From Rhodococcus opacus B4 (GTDB lineage Bacteria; Actinomycetota; Actinomycetes; Mycobacteriales; Mycobacteriaceae), in contig NC_012522.1 in NCBI RefSeq assembly GCF_000010805.1, positions 3,286,001 to 3,350,000 of the forward strand: a DNA stretch of 64,000 nt, read 5' to 3'. The notes beneath the pieces were generated by a model, which saw only the letters and a list, made by a program, of their open reading frames with translations, had not been told where the DNA came from and made no database searches. Positions 19,014 through 27,796 of the stretch are shown piece by piece. Every line of letters starts with the position of its first letter. Position 1 is the first letter of the stretch. The translations under genes and the position numbers were made by a program.

Positions 19014-19418
19014 GTGTACTCCCACCGGATTCGGTATCACGAGGTCGACCAGCAGGGATATCTCTTCAACAGCCGATACCTGGAGATCGCGGATGTCGCG
19101 ATGACCGAATTCTTCCGCTCGCTCGGATGGCAGTACGACGCACTCATCGCGACGGGAACGGATCCGTCCGTCGTCAAGAGCGAGATCGCCTTTGTCAGTC
19201 CCTGCCGTTTCGATGACGTTCTCGACGCCGAGACGGTTCCGACCCGCGTCGGAACGTCGAGCTTCCGGCTACGCATCACTCTGCGGCGAAGCGGGGGCGT
19301 CGTCGCGACCATCGAGAACACCTACGTCAACGTCGATCTCGCGTCGGCGCGGTCGCGCCCACTGCCCACCGACGTCGCCGAAGCGCTCGAGCGGGAAGTT
19401 CGAGTCGAAACAACCTGA
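19014..19418 (+). CDS. 4HBT-type acyl-CoA thioesterase
   Basis: About 134 residues if started at GTG 19014. The frame is open to 18861, but the extension would overlap the divergent permease. A hot-dog-fold YbgC/4-hydroxybenzoyl-CoA thioesterase pattern is clear: YHEVDQQGYLFNSRYLEIAD holds the catalytic Asp, followed by FRSLGWQY and IENTYVNVD. It hydrolyses an acyl-CoA to free acid and CoA. No convincing Shine-Dalgarno supports the start, so the N-terminus is uncertain. It may relieve CoA trapping in the ligase pathway. Confidence 0.75.
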   Translation: MYSHRIRYHEVDQQGYLFNSRYLEIADVAMTEFFRSLGWQYDALIATGTDPSVVKSEIAFVSPCRFDDVLDAETVPTRVGTSSFRLRITLRRSGGVVATIENTYVNVDLASARSRPLPTDVAEALEREVRVETT

Positions 19419-19907
19419 GACCGTCCGCATTACAAGTCGCTGACGACACCGCCGTGCGGAATGACACCACCCCTCGGTTCACGTACCCGCCAATGGGATT
19501 GCGATGCCGGCCTTCGCACGATACCGGGTCTCGTCACACATGCTGCACACATTCTGGCCTCGTTCGGGTAGTGGCGCAGTGACATCAGGTACCGAGGCGG
19601 TCAACACGGCAGTTGTGCAGTAGCAGAGGGTAGTTCGCCATTGCACCGCCTCGGGAACGGCCGTCACCGTATCGCAGGAAAATCGCCCGCCGCAAGAGAA
19701 CTCACCGACTCCCCTCCGGCATACCGGGGCCGCATACAACCATCATGAAACGGCATTAACACCTCGTATCCATCAGGGTGCAGAATCGCTTCCAGACGCT
19801 TCTCTGAGATGCAGGTCACCTGAGAACCGTGAAATTGGAGAGGTCACACATGCGGCCATCCAGCCGCATTCGATTCTGCCCACACCCAGGAACATCGAGG
19901 AGTTTTC
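19419..19907. other. 489-bp intergenic region without a convincing gene
   Basis: The only sizeable frame is an 86-codon one on the minus strand (19479-19739) with a CSMCDETRYRAKAG-like end. I could not tie it to any family and its start is unsupported. The 3' part must hold the promoter of the permease at 19908, which has an AGGAG site at 19899. Confidence 0.4.
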
Positions 19908-21281
19908 ATGAGCCCATCGACACCGCCACCAGCGCCCCGGTGCGACGATCAGCCGACTGGGAAACCTCGCACTCGCGGCCACTACGTGAAGTCGATCCTG
20001 GTCGGCTCGGTCGGCAACATGATCGAGTGGTTCGACTGGTTCGTGTACTCCACGTTCGCCATCTATTTCGCCGGACAGTTCTTTCCCAGCGGCGACCCCA
20101 CGGCTCAATTGCTCAACACTGCAGCCATCTTCGCTGTCGGATTCCTGGCGCGGCCGCTCGGCGGCTGGCTACTCGGCCGCCTGTCCGACCGCACCGGCCG
20201 CAAGGCCGGTTTGACGGTCTCCGTGGCGATGATGTCGGCGAGCGCATTGATGATCGCTCTCGCCCCGAACTTTGCGACGGCCGGTTATGTCGGAGCAGGA
20301 ATGCTGGTCGCGGCGCGGATCCTGCAGGGACTCTCCGTCGGCGGCGAATATGCGGCGTCGGCCACGTATCTCACCGAGGTGTCAAAGAAGGGGTGGCGCG
20401 GCCTCGGCGCCAGCTTCCAGTACATCTCCGTCACCCTGGGCCAGCTCGCCGGCCTTCTGGTCCTGATCGTCCTGCAGTTCTTCCTCACCGAGGAACAGCT
20501 GACCGGATGGGGTTGGCGGGTGCCGTTCGCGATGGGCGCGCTCGGTGCCGTCGCGGTCTTCTATCTGCGGCGCGGCATGCACGAGACCGACGCCTATGCT
20601 GTCGCCGAAACCGCCGATGCGAAGGACCGGCGTGGCACGCTCGCCGAGGTCTGGCGGAACCGGCGCGCAGCAATGGTGGTCTTCGCCCTGACGCTCGGCG
20701 GCACGGTGGCGTACTACACGTACACCACCTATCTGACGAGTTACTTCGTCAACAGTGTCGGGCTCGCGAAGGCACAGGCATCGACGATCAGCTTCATCGG
20801 TCTGCTCGTGTTCCTCGTTCTGCTACCGCTCGGCGGCTACGTCTCCGACCGTATCGGCCGGCGGCCGGTTCTCATCTTCTTCGGCGTCGGCACCACGATC
20901 GGCACATACCCCATTCTGCAAGGCATGCAGAACAATCCGACGTGGCTGACGTGCCTGGTTCTCACCATCCTCGGCCTGGTGTTCGTCGTGGGGTACTCGT
21001 CGGTCAATGCGGTGGTCAAGGCCGAACTCTTCCCCACGAGTGTGCGGACCGTCGGCGTCGCCATCCCCTACAGTCTCGCGACCGCGGTCTTCGGTGGCAC
21101 CGCGCCCTACATCGCGCTCGCGTTCCGCGACGCGGGCCGGGAGAGCTGGTTCTTCGTCTACGTCTCGATCTGCGCGGCCATCTCCCTCGTCACCTATGTG
21201 TTCATGCGCGAGACCAAGGACACCGATCTCGTGACCGAGACCGCGCCGAACCAGTCCCAACCGCGTGTGACGACGTCATAG
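19908..21281 (+). CDS. MHS-family MFS permease (organic-acid type), copy 1
   Basis: 457 residues, AGGAG Shine-Dalgarno. Twelve TM helices with the metabolite:H+ symporter hallmarks GNMIEWFDWFVY in TM1, DRTGRKAGL in loop 2-3, GLSVGGEYAASATYLTE in TM4-5 and DRIGRRPVL in loop 8-9. Family members import alpha-ketoglutarate, shikimate, betaine or aromatic acids. It is about 80 percent identical by eye to the permease at 23854; the two copies flank an IclR regulator and a ruined acyl-CoA operon. A strong terminator follows. Confidence 0.88.
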   Translation: MSPSTPPPAPRCDDQPTGKPRTRGHYVKSILVGSVGNMIEWFDWFVYSTFAIYFAGQFFPSGDPTAQLLNTAAIFAVGFLARPLGGWLLGRLSDRTGRKAGLTVSVAMMSASALMIALAPNFATAGYVGAGMLVAARILQGLSVGGEYAASATYLTEVSKKGWRGLGASFQYISVTLGQLAGLLVLIVLQFFLTEEQLTGWGWRVPFAMGALGAVAVFYLRRGMHETDAYAVAETADAKDRRGTLAEVWRNRRAAMVVFALTLGGTVAYYTYTTYLTSYFVNSVGLAKAQASTISFIGLLVFLVLLPLGGYVSDRIGRRPVLIFFGVGTTIGTYPILQGMQNNPTWLTCLVLTILGLVFVVGYSSVNAVVKAELFPTSVRTVGVAIPYSLATAVFGGTAPYIALAFRDAGRESWFFVYVSICAAISLVTYVFMRETKDTDLVTETAPNQSQPRVTTS

Positions 21282-21304
21282 CGTCACCGCATCCGACTTC
21301 TCGT

Positions 21305-21341
21305 AAGGCCTGTCCCACAAGACACGTGTGGGACAGGCCTT
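21305..21341. terminator. Strong bidirectional terminator
   Basis: A perfect 15-bp stem, AAGGCCTGTCCCACA (21305-21319) with TGTGGGACAGGCCTT (21327-21341), and a 7-nt loop. It has A- and T-ends on both sides and stands between the convergent permease and IclR genes. Confidence 0.9.
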
Positions 21342-21363
21342 TCCTCTGCAGGAGGTTGCCGGA

Positions 21364-22065
21364 CTACTCGACGTTCCGTGCCGCCCAGCTTCGCGTTCGG
21401 TCGCGCAGAACGTCGACAATCCCGTCCTTCGCACCGACGATGACCGAGTGCGAGGCAATGACGCCGACGGCAGCGACGGTCTTGCCGGACTCCCGCACTG
21501 CGATGGAAACGCCGTCACCCTGCTCGGATGCATGGGGAGAGATGCAAACACCGGTCTGTTCGATCTCGGGCAGGGCGGTGAGGAACTTGTCGACGAGGGG
21601 GTGTTCGTCGGCAGCGACGTTCCGAAGATTCGCCCACAGATCCCGCTTCTCCATCCCGGCAAGGAGTACCCAGCCACCGGATGTGCGGATCAAGGATCGG
21701 CGCACATAGTTCTCGGCAAGGTAGGCGAACCGCGGATCGGACGAGCAGTAGTCGACGTAGAAGATATTCGGTCCGACTGCGATGGATAGCACGGTCGTCA
21801 AGCCGGTCCGTTGGTGAATGTCCTCGAGGTCGGCGCGGGTCACCGTCGAGACCGGTTGCCGCCCCGCGAGGCGGTTGAGCAGATACGGCGCACTCCCCAA
21901 GGAATAACGTCGATCGTGTTCGTCGAGGTAGCCGGTCGATACCAGCCCGTTGACCAAACCCCGCACCGAACTGACTGGCGAGCCAGCATCTTTCGAGATC
22001 TCACTGAGGGTGATCCCACCGCGGGATCGGGCCGCGGATTCGAGAATCGCAGCGACGCGATCCAC
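21364..22065 (-). CDS. IclR-family regulator, N-terminal edge damaged or replaced
   Basis: The IclR winged helix (VDRVAAILESAARSRGGITL, SSVRGLVNGLVSTGYL) and effector domain (VLSIAVGPNIFYVDYCSSD, AVRESGKTVAAVGVIASHS) are complete. The open frame runs on to 22386, but that part is antisense to CoA-transferase sequence. Homology starts at GTG 22065, giving 233 residues, slightly short for the family (about 250). The usual 10-20 leading residues and a good ribosome site are missing, so expression is doubtful. The breakpoint is shared with the neighbouring CoA-transferase remnant. Confidence 0.7.
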   Translation of the reverse strand: MDRVAAILESAARSRGGITLSEISKDAGSPVSSVRGLVNGLVSTGYLDEHDRRYSLGSAPYLLNRLAGRQPVSTVTRADLEDIHQRTGLTTVLSIAVGPNIFYVDYCSSDPRFAYLAENYVRRSLIRTSGGWVLLAGMEKRDLWANLRNVAADEHPLVDKFLTALPEIEQTGVCISPHASEQGDGVSIAVRESGKTVAAVGVIASHSVIVGAKDGIVDVLRDRTRSWAARNVE

Positions 22066-22068
22066 CGT

Positions 22069-22955
22069 GCGCTCGCGCAGATCAATCCCGGTCTGATCCT
22101 CTGCACCGCACAGGCGTACGGATCCGAAACCGCGTACCGGGACTACCCCGCCTACGACGACATCGTCCAAGCCGCGTCCGGTGCCGCAAGACTCACCGAA
22201 CTCGTGGACGGTGCACCGCGATACGCCCCGTACGTCATCGCCGACAAGGTCGTCGGCCTGTACATCGTCATCGCCGTGCTCGCCGCAGCGATGGAGAAGA
22301 ACCTCACGGGACTGGGCCAAGCGGTCGACGTCCCCATGGTCGACTCGATGATCGGATTCAACCTTGTCGAGCACTTCGGCGGGCACACGTTCTCACCGGC
22401 GGAGGGAGACTTCGGCTGGGCCCGCGTACTGACTCCCGAACGGGTTCCGCATCCAACCGCCGACGGCTGGATCTGCATAATGCCGTACTCGTCCAAGAAC
22501 TGGGACGACTTCTTCACCCTCGCCGGCCGGAAGGACATGGTGGCCAACCGCCGGTACGCGACGGTCGACGACCGCCACCGGCACATGGGAGAACTACTCT
22601 CCGCTATCCGTGACGTCGCACCCCAGCGCACCACCGGTGACTGGTATCCGTTTGCGAGGCACACGGGATCCCCGCCTCTGACCTACTCGACCTCGCCCAC
22701 GCACACGAAGACGCCTACGTCCGCGGCCAGGAACTGATCACCGAACGTGAGCACCCCACCGAGGGCACGTACTACACCACCCGCACACCGTTCGCTCTGT
22801 CACGGACCCCGGTCGCCTTCCGCCGCCACGCTCCGCGGATCGGGGCAGACACCGTCGACGTCCTGACCGAACTCGGCTATTCCGCGGGCCGCATCGAGAC
22901 CCTGGCGGGCGCCTCGGTCGTCGCAACCCCGAACACCGAACCCGTGTCGGCCTGA
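22069..22955 (+). pseudogene. CaiB/BaiF-type CoA-transferase remnant
   Basis: Class III CoA-transferase sequence begins abruptly inside the protein (ALAQINPGLILCTAQAYG) and continues with YPAYDDIVQAASGAARLTEL and VDVPMVDSMIGFNLVEHFGG. The first 100 or so residues are gone. Near 22655-22665 the frame shifts. The C-terminal part (GIPASDLLDLAHAHEDAYV, TYYTTRTPFALSRTPVAF, TELGYSAGRIETLAG) continues in another frame to the stop at 22953-22955. It once moved CoA between carboxylates in the operon that ends with the hydratase at 25244. Confidence 0.8.
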
Positions 22956-22973
22956 ACCGAAGGAAACATCCCC

Positions 22974-23260
22974 ATGACTACTCTCCGACTGGTCGCGCCG
23001 GTCGCCGACGATCCGCAAGCCATGTCCGATGGTGCCGAAGACCAAGTCGTCGGGAACGAAGACGTCGTCGAGGACGACCTCGTTGAAATGGTGGCTCCCG
23101 TTCATCGAGAGGATCGGCCGGATGGTGATGCCTGGATCGCGCAGGTCGACGATGAACTGGCTCAACCCGCCAGCGTGCGAACGAGGGCCACCCCAGTCGA
23201 TGGTGGCTGGTCGATCACCGGCGCCAAGGTCTGGACCTCCGGTGCCCACCGCGCGACACC
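22974..23260 (+). pseudogene. Rearranged acyl-CoA dehydrogenase fragment with an inverted segment
   Basis: A start with Shine-Dalgarno (GAAGGAAAC, ATG 22974) opens MTTLRLVAPV. From about 23010 to 23178 acyl-CoA dehydrogenase sequence is legible only on the minus strand (GGLSQFIVDLRDPGITIRP, NGSHHFNEVVLDDVFVPDDL). Then at 23190-23255 the plus strand reads VDGGWSITGAKVWTSGAHRA, which normally precedes the inverted piece in the same protein. The segments are thus inverted and out of order, and the gene cannot work. Confidence 0.7.
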
Positions 23261-23794
23261 GTCACCGCCGACCATGCCGCCCTGTCGGGATCGCCGATCG
23301 CGAACGCGGTCATCGACCAGTTGTTGCTGCGCGGCGCCCTTGTCCGCGGTCTGCAGGTGTGCGCCGCGCTCGACCGGATCCTGGACATGTCGATCACCCA
23401 CACCACCGAACGTGCCCAATTCGGACGGCCCCTCGCCAAGTTCCAGTCCGTCCAACACCTGGTCGCCGACATCGCTTCCGAAGCCGCTCTCGCACGAGCC
23501 GCCGCCGAAGCCGCCCTGGCCGAGGCCGTGCGCACCGACTGGACCGGATCGAACCTCGAATTCCTCATTGCCGTGGCACGGTCCTGCGCCGGACACGCCG
23601 CATCCGTGGTCGTCCGCAACGCCCACCAGGTGCACGGCGCGATCGGCACCACCCACGAGCACCGACTCCACGAATTCACCACACCCGCCCTCGCCTGGCG
23701 CTCGGAGTTCGGCTCCGTCCACTACTGGGACGACACCGTGACCCACGCCGCACTCGACGCAGGTCGCGATCTCTGGCACCGCATCACGGTTTGA
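23255..23794 (+). pseudogene. Acyl-CoA dehydrogenase C-terminal domain, N-truncated
   Basis: About 178 codons of a second acyl-CoA dehydrogenase: IANAVIDQLLLRGALVRGLQ, HTTERAQFGRPLAKFQSVQ, VRNAHQVHGAIGTTHEHRL and a normal end WHRITV. This is the C-terminal FAD/helical domain of the short-subunit type that pairs with a partner dehydrogenase. The N-terminal two thirds are missing at the junction with the inverted fragment. A frame with an internal TTG at 23321 could still yield a partial protein, but without the substrate and FAD beta domain it should be inactive. Confidence 0.7.
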
Positions 23795-23853
23795 ACCCCG
23801 GCTCCACCCCACGCTTCTGCATCCGCAGAAGCCCGGACCTTCGAGGAAACACC

Positions 23854-25227
23854 ATGGCCTCCACCCCACCCGGACCCCCCGTCCCCGCAATATCGCAGGA
23901 ACACCCGCACTCGCGCGGCTACTACATCAGATCCGTTATCGCCGGCTCTATCGGCAACATGATCGAATGGTTCGACTGGTTCGTCTACACCACCTTCGCG
24001 ATCTATTTCGCGGGCCAGTTCTTCCCCAAGGGCGACACCACCGCACAGTTGCTGAACACCGCCGCAATCTTCGCCGTCGGCTTCCTCGCCCGCCCTGTGG
24101 GTGGATGGCTACTCGGCCGGCTGTCGGATCGCAAGGGCCGCAAGGCCGGCCTGACCATCACCGTCTCGTTGATGTCCTTCAGCGCGCTGCTCATCGCCCT
24201 GGCGCCTAATTACGCCACTGCCGGATACGTCGGCGCCGGAATGCTCGTCGCCGCCCGTATCCTTCAGGGACTCTCCGTGGGTGGGGAGTACGCGACCTCC
24301 GCCGCGTATCTCACCGAGGTGTCAAAGAAGGGCTGGCGAGGGCTGGGCGCGAGCTTCCAGTACATTTCTGTCACCCTCGGCCAGATCGCCGGCGTTTTGC
24401 TGCTGATCATCCTTCAATTCCTGCTCAGCGAGGAACAGCTCACGTCATGGGGATGGCGCATCCCGTTCGTCATCGGCACCATCGCCGCCGTTGCCGTGTT
24501 CTGCCTGCGTCGTGGCATGCACGAAACCGATGCCTACTCCGCACTCGAGAAGAAGGACATGCACGAGCGCCGCGGCACACTGAGCGAAGTATGGAAGCAC
24601 CGCAAGGCCGCATTCCTCGTCTTTACCCTCACCCTCGGTGGATCGGTCGCCTACTACACATACACGACCTATCTGACCAGCTACCTTGTCAACAGTGTTG
24701 GTCTGTCCAAGGAAGATGCCGCACGTGTGAACTTCGTTGCGCTGGTGGGTTTCCTGTTCCTCCTCCCCCTCGGCGGTTACATCTCCGACAAGATCGGGCG
24801 GCGACCCGTGCTGATCTTCTTCGGCCTCGGCACCACCGTATTCACCTATCCGATCCTGCAAGGCATGCAGGATTCCCCCACCTGGCTATGGTGCCTCGCC
24901 TTCACACTGATCGGCCTGACGTTCGTCGCCGGATACTCGGCGGTCAACGCCGTCGTCAAGGCCGAGCTGTTTCCCACCGAAGTCCGCACCGTCGGTGTGG
25001 CCATTCCCTACAACATCGCCCAAGCCGTCTTCGGTGGAACGGCCTCCTACATCGCGCTCGCCCTGCGCGATGCCGGCCACGAAAACTACTTCTTCGTGTA
25101 CGTCTCCGTCTGCGCCGCCATCTCACTTCTCACGTACCTGTTCATGCGCGAAACACGCGATGTCGACCTCGTCGGCCCAACAGCCACCACCGCGACCGCA
25201 GCGACGCGGGTCGACTCCCACACCTAG
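23854..25227 (+). CDS. MHS-family MFS permease (organic-acid type), copy 2
   Basis: 457 residues from ATG 23854 with CGAGGAAA; an upstream open frame to 23029 is an artefact. It carries the same signatures as copy 1 (GNMIEWFDWFVYTTF, DRKGRKAGL, GLSVGGEYATSAAYLTE, DKIGRRPVL) and the same length. It sits between the ruined dehydrogenase fragments and an intact enoyl-CoA hydratase (16-nt gap), so it belongs to the old operon. Copy 1 probably arose by duplication or as part of the rearrangement that damaged the genes in between. Confidence 0.88.
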   Translation: MASTPPGPPVPAISQEHPHSRGYYIRSVIAGSIGNMIEWFDWFVYTTFAIYFAGQFFPKGDTTAQLLNTAAIFAVGFLARPVGGWLLGRLSDRKGRKAGLTITVSLMSFSALLIALAPNYATAGYVGAGMLVAARILQGLSVGGEYATSAAYLTEVSKKGWRGLGASFQYISVTLGQIAGVLLLIILQFLLSEEQLTSWGWRIPFVIGTIAAVAVFCLRRGMHETDAYSALEKKDMHERRGTLSEVWKHRKAAFLVFTLTLGGSVAYYTYTTYLTSYLVNSVGLSKEDAARVNFVALVGFLFLLPLGGYISDKIGRRPVLIFFGLGTTVFTYPILQGMQDSPTWLWCLAFTLIGLTFVAGYSAVNAVVKAELFPTEVRTVGVAIPYNIAQAVFGGTASYIALALRDAGHENYFFVYVSVCAAISLLTYLFMRETRDVDLVGPTATTATAATRVDSHT

Positions 25228-25243
25228 ACAGGGAAACACACCC

Positions 25244-26023
25244 ATGGCGGACCTCGAATACTCCATCGCCGACGGTATCGGCACCATCGTGCTGAACCGC
25301 CCGCACCGCAAGAACGCCTTCACCCTCGACATGCTCGACCAGTGGGCCGACGCCCTCCGCTCGGCGAGAACCGATCCGGACGTGCGGGTCGTACTCGTCA
25401 CCGGAGCCGACGGTTCGTTCTGCGCCGGAGTCGATCTTGACGACTTCGCCCAGATCACCTCCACCCTCGACCGCCAGCACGTCCTCCACCACCGCGTCCA
25501 CCGCGTTGCCGCCGCCACAGCCGAACTCGACAAACCGCTCATCGCCGCCATCGACGGCGTCGCCGTAGGCGCCGGGATGGACATGGCACTGGCATGCGAC
25601 ATCCGCCTCGCCTCCACCCGGGCCCGATTCTCCGAAGCCTACGTGCGCGTCGGCCTCATCCCCGGCGATGGCGGCGCACATCTGCTTCCCCGCATCGTCG
25701 GCCAGGCCCGCGCCCTAGAACTGCTGTGGACCGGACGGTTCGTCGAAGCGCAGGAAGCCCTCGACCTCGGCATCGTTCTATCCCTGCACACCCCCGAGCA
25801 ACTTGCGGACGCTGCCAACGATCTCTGCCGCCGCCTCGCGGCCGGCCCCCCGGTCGCGATCAGTGCGATCAAACGTCTCGTGCGCAACGGCGAACGCGTC
25901 GACTTCATGACATCCCTGTCGATGGTCGCCGCGGAACAAGCCGTCGTCCAGTCCACCCGAGACTCCGCCGAGGCCGTAACCGCCTTCCGTGAACGGCGGA
26001 CTCCGACGTTCACGGGGTCCTGA
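25244..26023 (+). CDS. Enoyl-CoA hydratase/isomerase
   Basis: 259 residues from ATG 25244, with ACAGGGAAA upstream. Crotonase fold: oxyanion-hole segments GADGSFCAGVDLDDF and DGVAVGAGMDMALACD, then RVGLIPGDGGAHLLPRIVG. The canonical second catalytic Glu of mitochondrial-type hydratases is replaced by Asp (PGDGG), as in many actinobacterial paralogues, so hydratase or isomerase activity is open. It is the last intact enzyme of the operon whose CoA-transferase and two dehydrogenases are broken. Confidence 0.88.
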   Translation: MADLEYSIADGIGTIVLNRPHRKNAFTLDMLDQWADALRSARTDPDVRVVLVTGADGSFCAGVDLDDFAQITSTLDRQHVLHHRVHRVAAATAELDKPLIAAIDGVAVGAGMDMALACDIRLASTRARFSEAYVRVGLIPGDGGAHLLPRIVGQARALELLWTGRFVEAQEALDLGIVLSLHTPEQLADAANDLCRRLAAGPPVAISAIKRLVRNGERVDFMTSLSMVAAEQAVVQSTRDSAEAVTAFRERRTPTFTGS

Positions 26024-26271
26024 CGTAAAAGACGGAGCTACGCCGAAGCTTCGGGTTCGTCGCCGAAGCCTCGGGCGAAGGCGACGTGTCCGACACCGAT
26101 GTGCGCGAACATCAAGTCGTCGGCGACGGTGCGGTTCTGCTGTGCGATGGCATCGGTAGTCGCGATGGAACTGGAGAATGCGGGTGATGTCTGCGGCGGA
26201 GCGCCACTGGCCGGTAGCCCCTCAGCGGTGGCGACAAACATGCGCGGAGCACGCTCGTCGCCACCGGTGGG

Positions 26272-27747
26272 TCAGCGCAGGACGAACGGGTTTCCGGTCG
26301 GCGCCCCGGTGTTGATCCACACGCTCTTGGTTTCGAGGTACTCGTCGATTGCCTCGGTGCCGTTTTCCCGGCCGATACCGGAGTCCTTCACACCTCCGAA
26401 CGGCAGCATGAAGCTCACTGCCCGGTAGGTGTTCACCCAGACCGTTCCCGATTCGATCGCCTCCGCCATGCGAAACGCCCGAGGCAGGTCGGTGGTCCAG
26501 ACACCGGCGCCGAGACCGTATTTCGAATCGTTGGCGATGGCGACCGCCTCGTCTTCGGTGTCGAACGGGATCACCGCGAGCACCGGTCCGAAGACCTCCT
26601 CTTGCGCGAGCCGCGACTGATTGCGCACCCCGGTGAACACGGTCGGCTGTACGAACCACCCGTCGGTTCCGGTGTCGGTGGCCGCCGCCCCGCCGAGCGC
26701 GAGGTGTGCGCCTTCGGCGGCGGCGATGTCGATGTACTCGAGAACCTTCTTGTACTGGTCCCGAGTGGTGATCGGCCCCACCTGGGTGTCGGGGTCCATC
26801 GGGTCTCCGATCCGGGCGGTCGAGGCGAGCGCGACCAGCTTGGCAACAACCTCCTCGTGCACGGATCGCTGTACCAGAAGGCGGCTTCCGGCGATGCAGG
26901 TCTGACCGGTTGCGGCGAAGATGCCGGACACCGCGCCGTTGACCGCGGCATCGAGATCGGCGTCGGCGAAGACGATGTTCGGTGACTTGCCGCCGAGTTC
27001 GAGGGACACCCGCTTGAGTCCGCGCGCGGCCGCGGCTCCGATGTGCCGTCCGGTGGCGTCCGACCCAGTGAAGCCGACCTTGCGGACCAGTGGGTGGTCG
27101 ACCAGGGGACTGCCCACGTCGGGGCCGAAACCGGTGACCACGTTGACCACACCGGCCGGCAGACCCGCCTGCTCGAGAATACGCACGAATTCGAGAGTGG
27201 AGGCGGAGGTGTACTCGGACGGTTTGACCACCACCGAGCACCCGGCCGCCAGCGCCGGCGCCAGTTTCCAGGTGAGCAGCAGCAGCGGCGAATTCCACGG
27301 GGTGATGATCCCGACAACCCCGATCGGCTCGCGCCGGGTGTAGGTGAAGTATCCCGGCTTGTCGACGGGAACGACGCGGCCTTCGATCTTGTCGGCAAGT
27401 CCGCCGTAGTAGCGGTACCACTGCGCGAGATACCGGCACTGGCCGAGCATCTCACTGTAGAGCTTGCCGTTGTCGCGGACCTCGGTGCGGGCAAGCAGTT
27501 CGGCGTTGTCCTCGAGGGCATCCGCGATGCGTTGGAGGACGAGCCCACGAGCGCTGGGACTCATGCCCGCCCACGGCCCGGTGGTCATGGCACGGTGCGC
27601 GGCCTGGACGGCGTCCTCGACATCCTGAGCCTGCCCGCGCGCGATCTGTGCCCAGGGCCGGCCGGTGTAGGGGTTGTCCGTCTCGAAGTACGTGTCGTCG
27701 GCGGACGGGCGCCGTTGCCCGTCGATGTGGAGCAGGTAAGTCTGCAT
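26272..27747 (-). CDS. NAD(P)-dependent aldehyde dehydrogenase
   Basis: 491 residues. Full ALDH fold: NAD-binding TPWNSPLLLLTWKLAPALAA, general base in LELGGKSPN, nucleophile Cys in GQTCIAGSR, and EEVFGPVLAVIPF. It oxidises an aldehyde to its acid. It is the last gene of a three-gene operon behind the two ThDP decarboxylase subunits, so the aldehyde is probably the decarboxylation product of a 2-oxoacid. The expected controller is the divergent LysR at 29063. Confidence 0.92.
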   Translation of the reverse strand: MQTYLLHIDGQRRPSADDTYFETDNPYTGRPWAQIARGQAQDVEDAVQAAHRAMTTGPWAGMSPSARGLVLQRIADALEDNAELLARTEVRDNGKLYSEMLGQCRYLAQWYRYYGGLADKIEGRVVPVDKPGYFTYTRREPIGVVGIITPWNSPLLLLTWKLAPALAAGCSVVVKPSEYTSASTLEFVRILEQAGLPAGVVNVVTGFGPDVGSPLVDHPLVRKVGFTGSDATGRHIGAAAARGLKRVSLELGGKSPNIVFADADLDAAVNGAVSGIFAATGQTCIAGSRLLVQRSVHEEVVAKLVALASTARIGDPMDPDTQVGPITTRDQYKKVLEYIDIAAAEGAHLALGGAAATDTGTDGWFVQPTVFTGVRNQSRLAQEEVFGPVLAVIPFDTEDEAVAIANDSKYGLGAGVWTTDLPRAFRMAEAIESGTVWVNTYRAVSFMLPFGGVKDSGIGRENGTEAIDEYLETKSVWINTGAPTGNPFVLR

Positions 27748-27765
27748 GGCGGTGCCTCTCTCGAT

Positions 27766-27795
27766 TCGGCGTCGGCGTCGGGGTCGGGGTCGGCG
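27766..27795. repeat. Five tandem TCGGSG hexamers
   Basis: Five consecutive hexanucleotides: TCGGCG twice, TCGGGG twice, TCGGCG once. They fill the 49-bp gap between the ThDP subunit stop and the aldehyde dehydrogenase start. Such a repeat could vary in number and change spacing; no function is shown. Confidence 0.7.
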
Positions 27796-27796
27796 A

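Noticed and set aside
19773..20108. 111-codon minus-strand frame over the first MHS permease start
   Set aside because: Overlaps the well-supported permease and its ribosome site; no motif.
26038..26241. 67-codon minus-strand frame between the enoyl-CoA hydratase and aldehyde dehydrogenase
   Set aside because: No ribosome site or recognisable family; possibly a scrap of an older gene, but not supportable.
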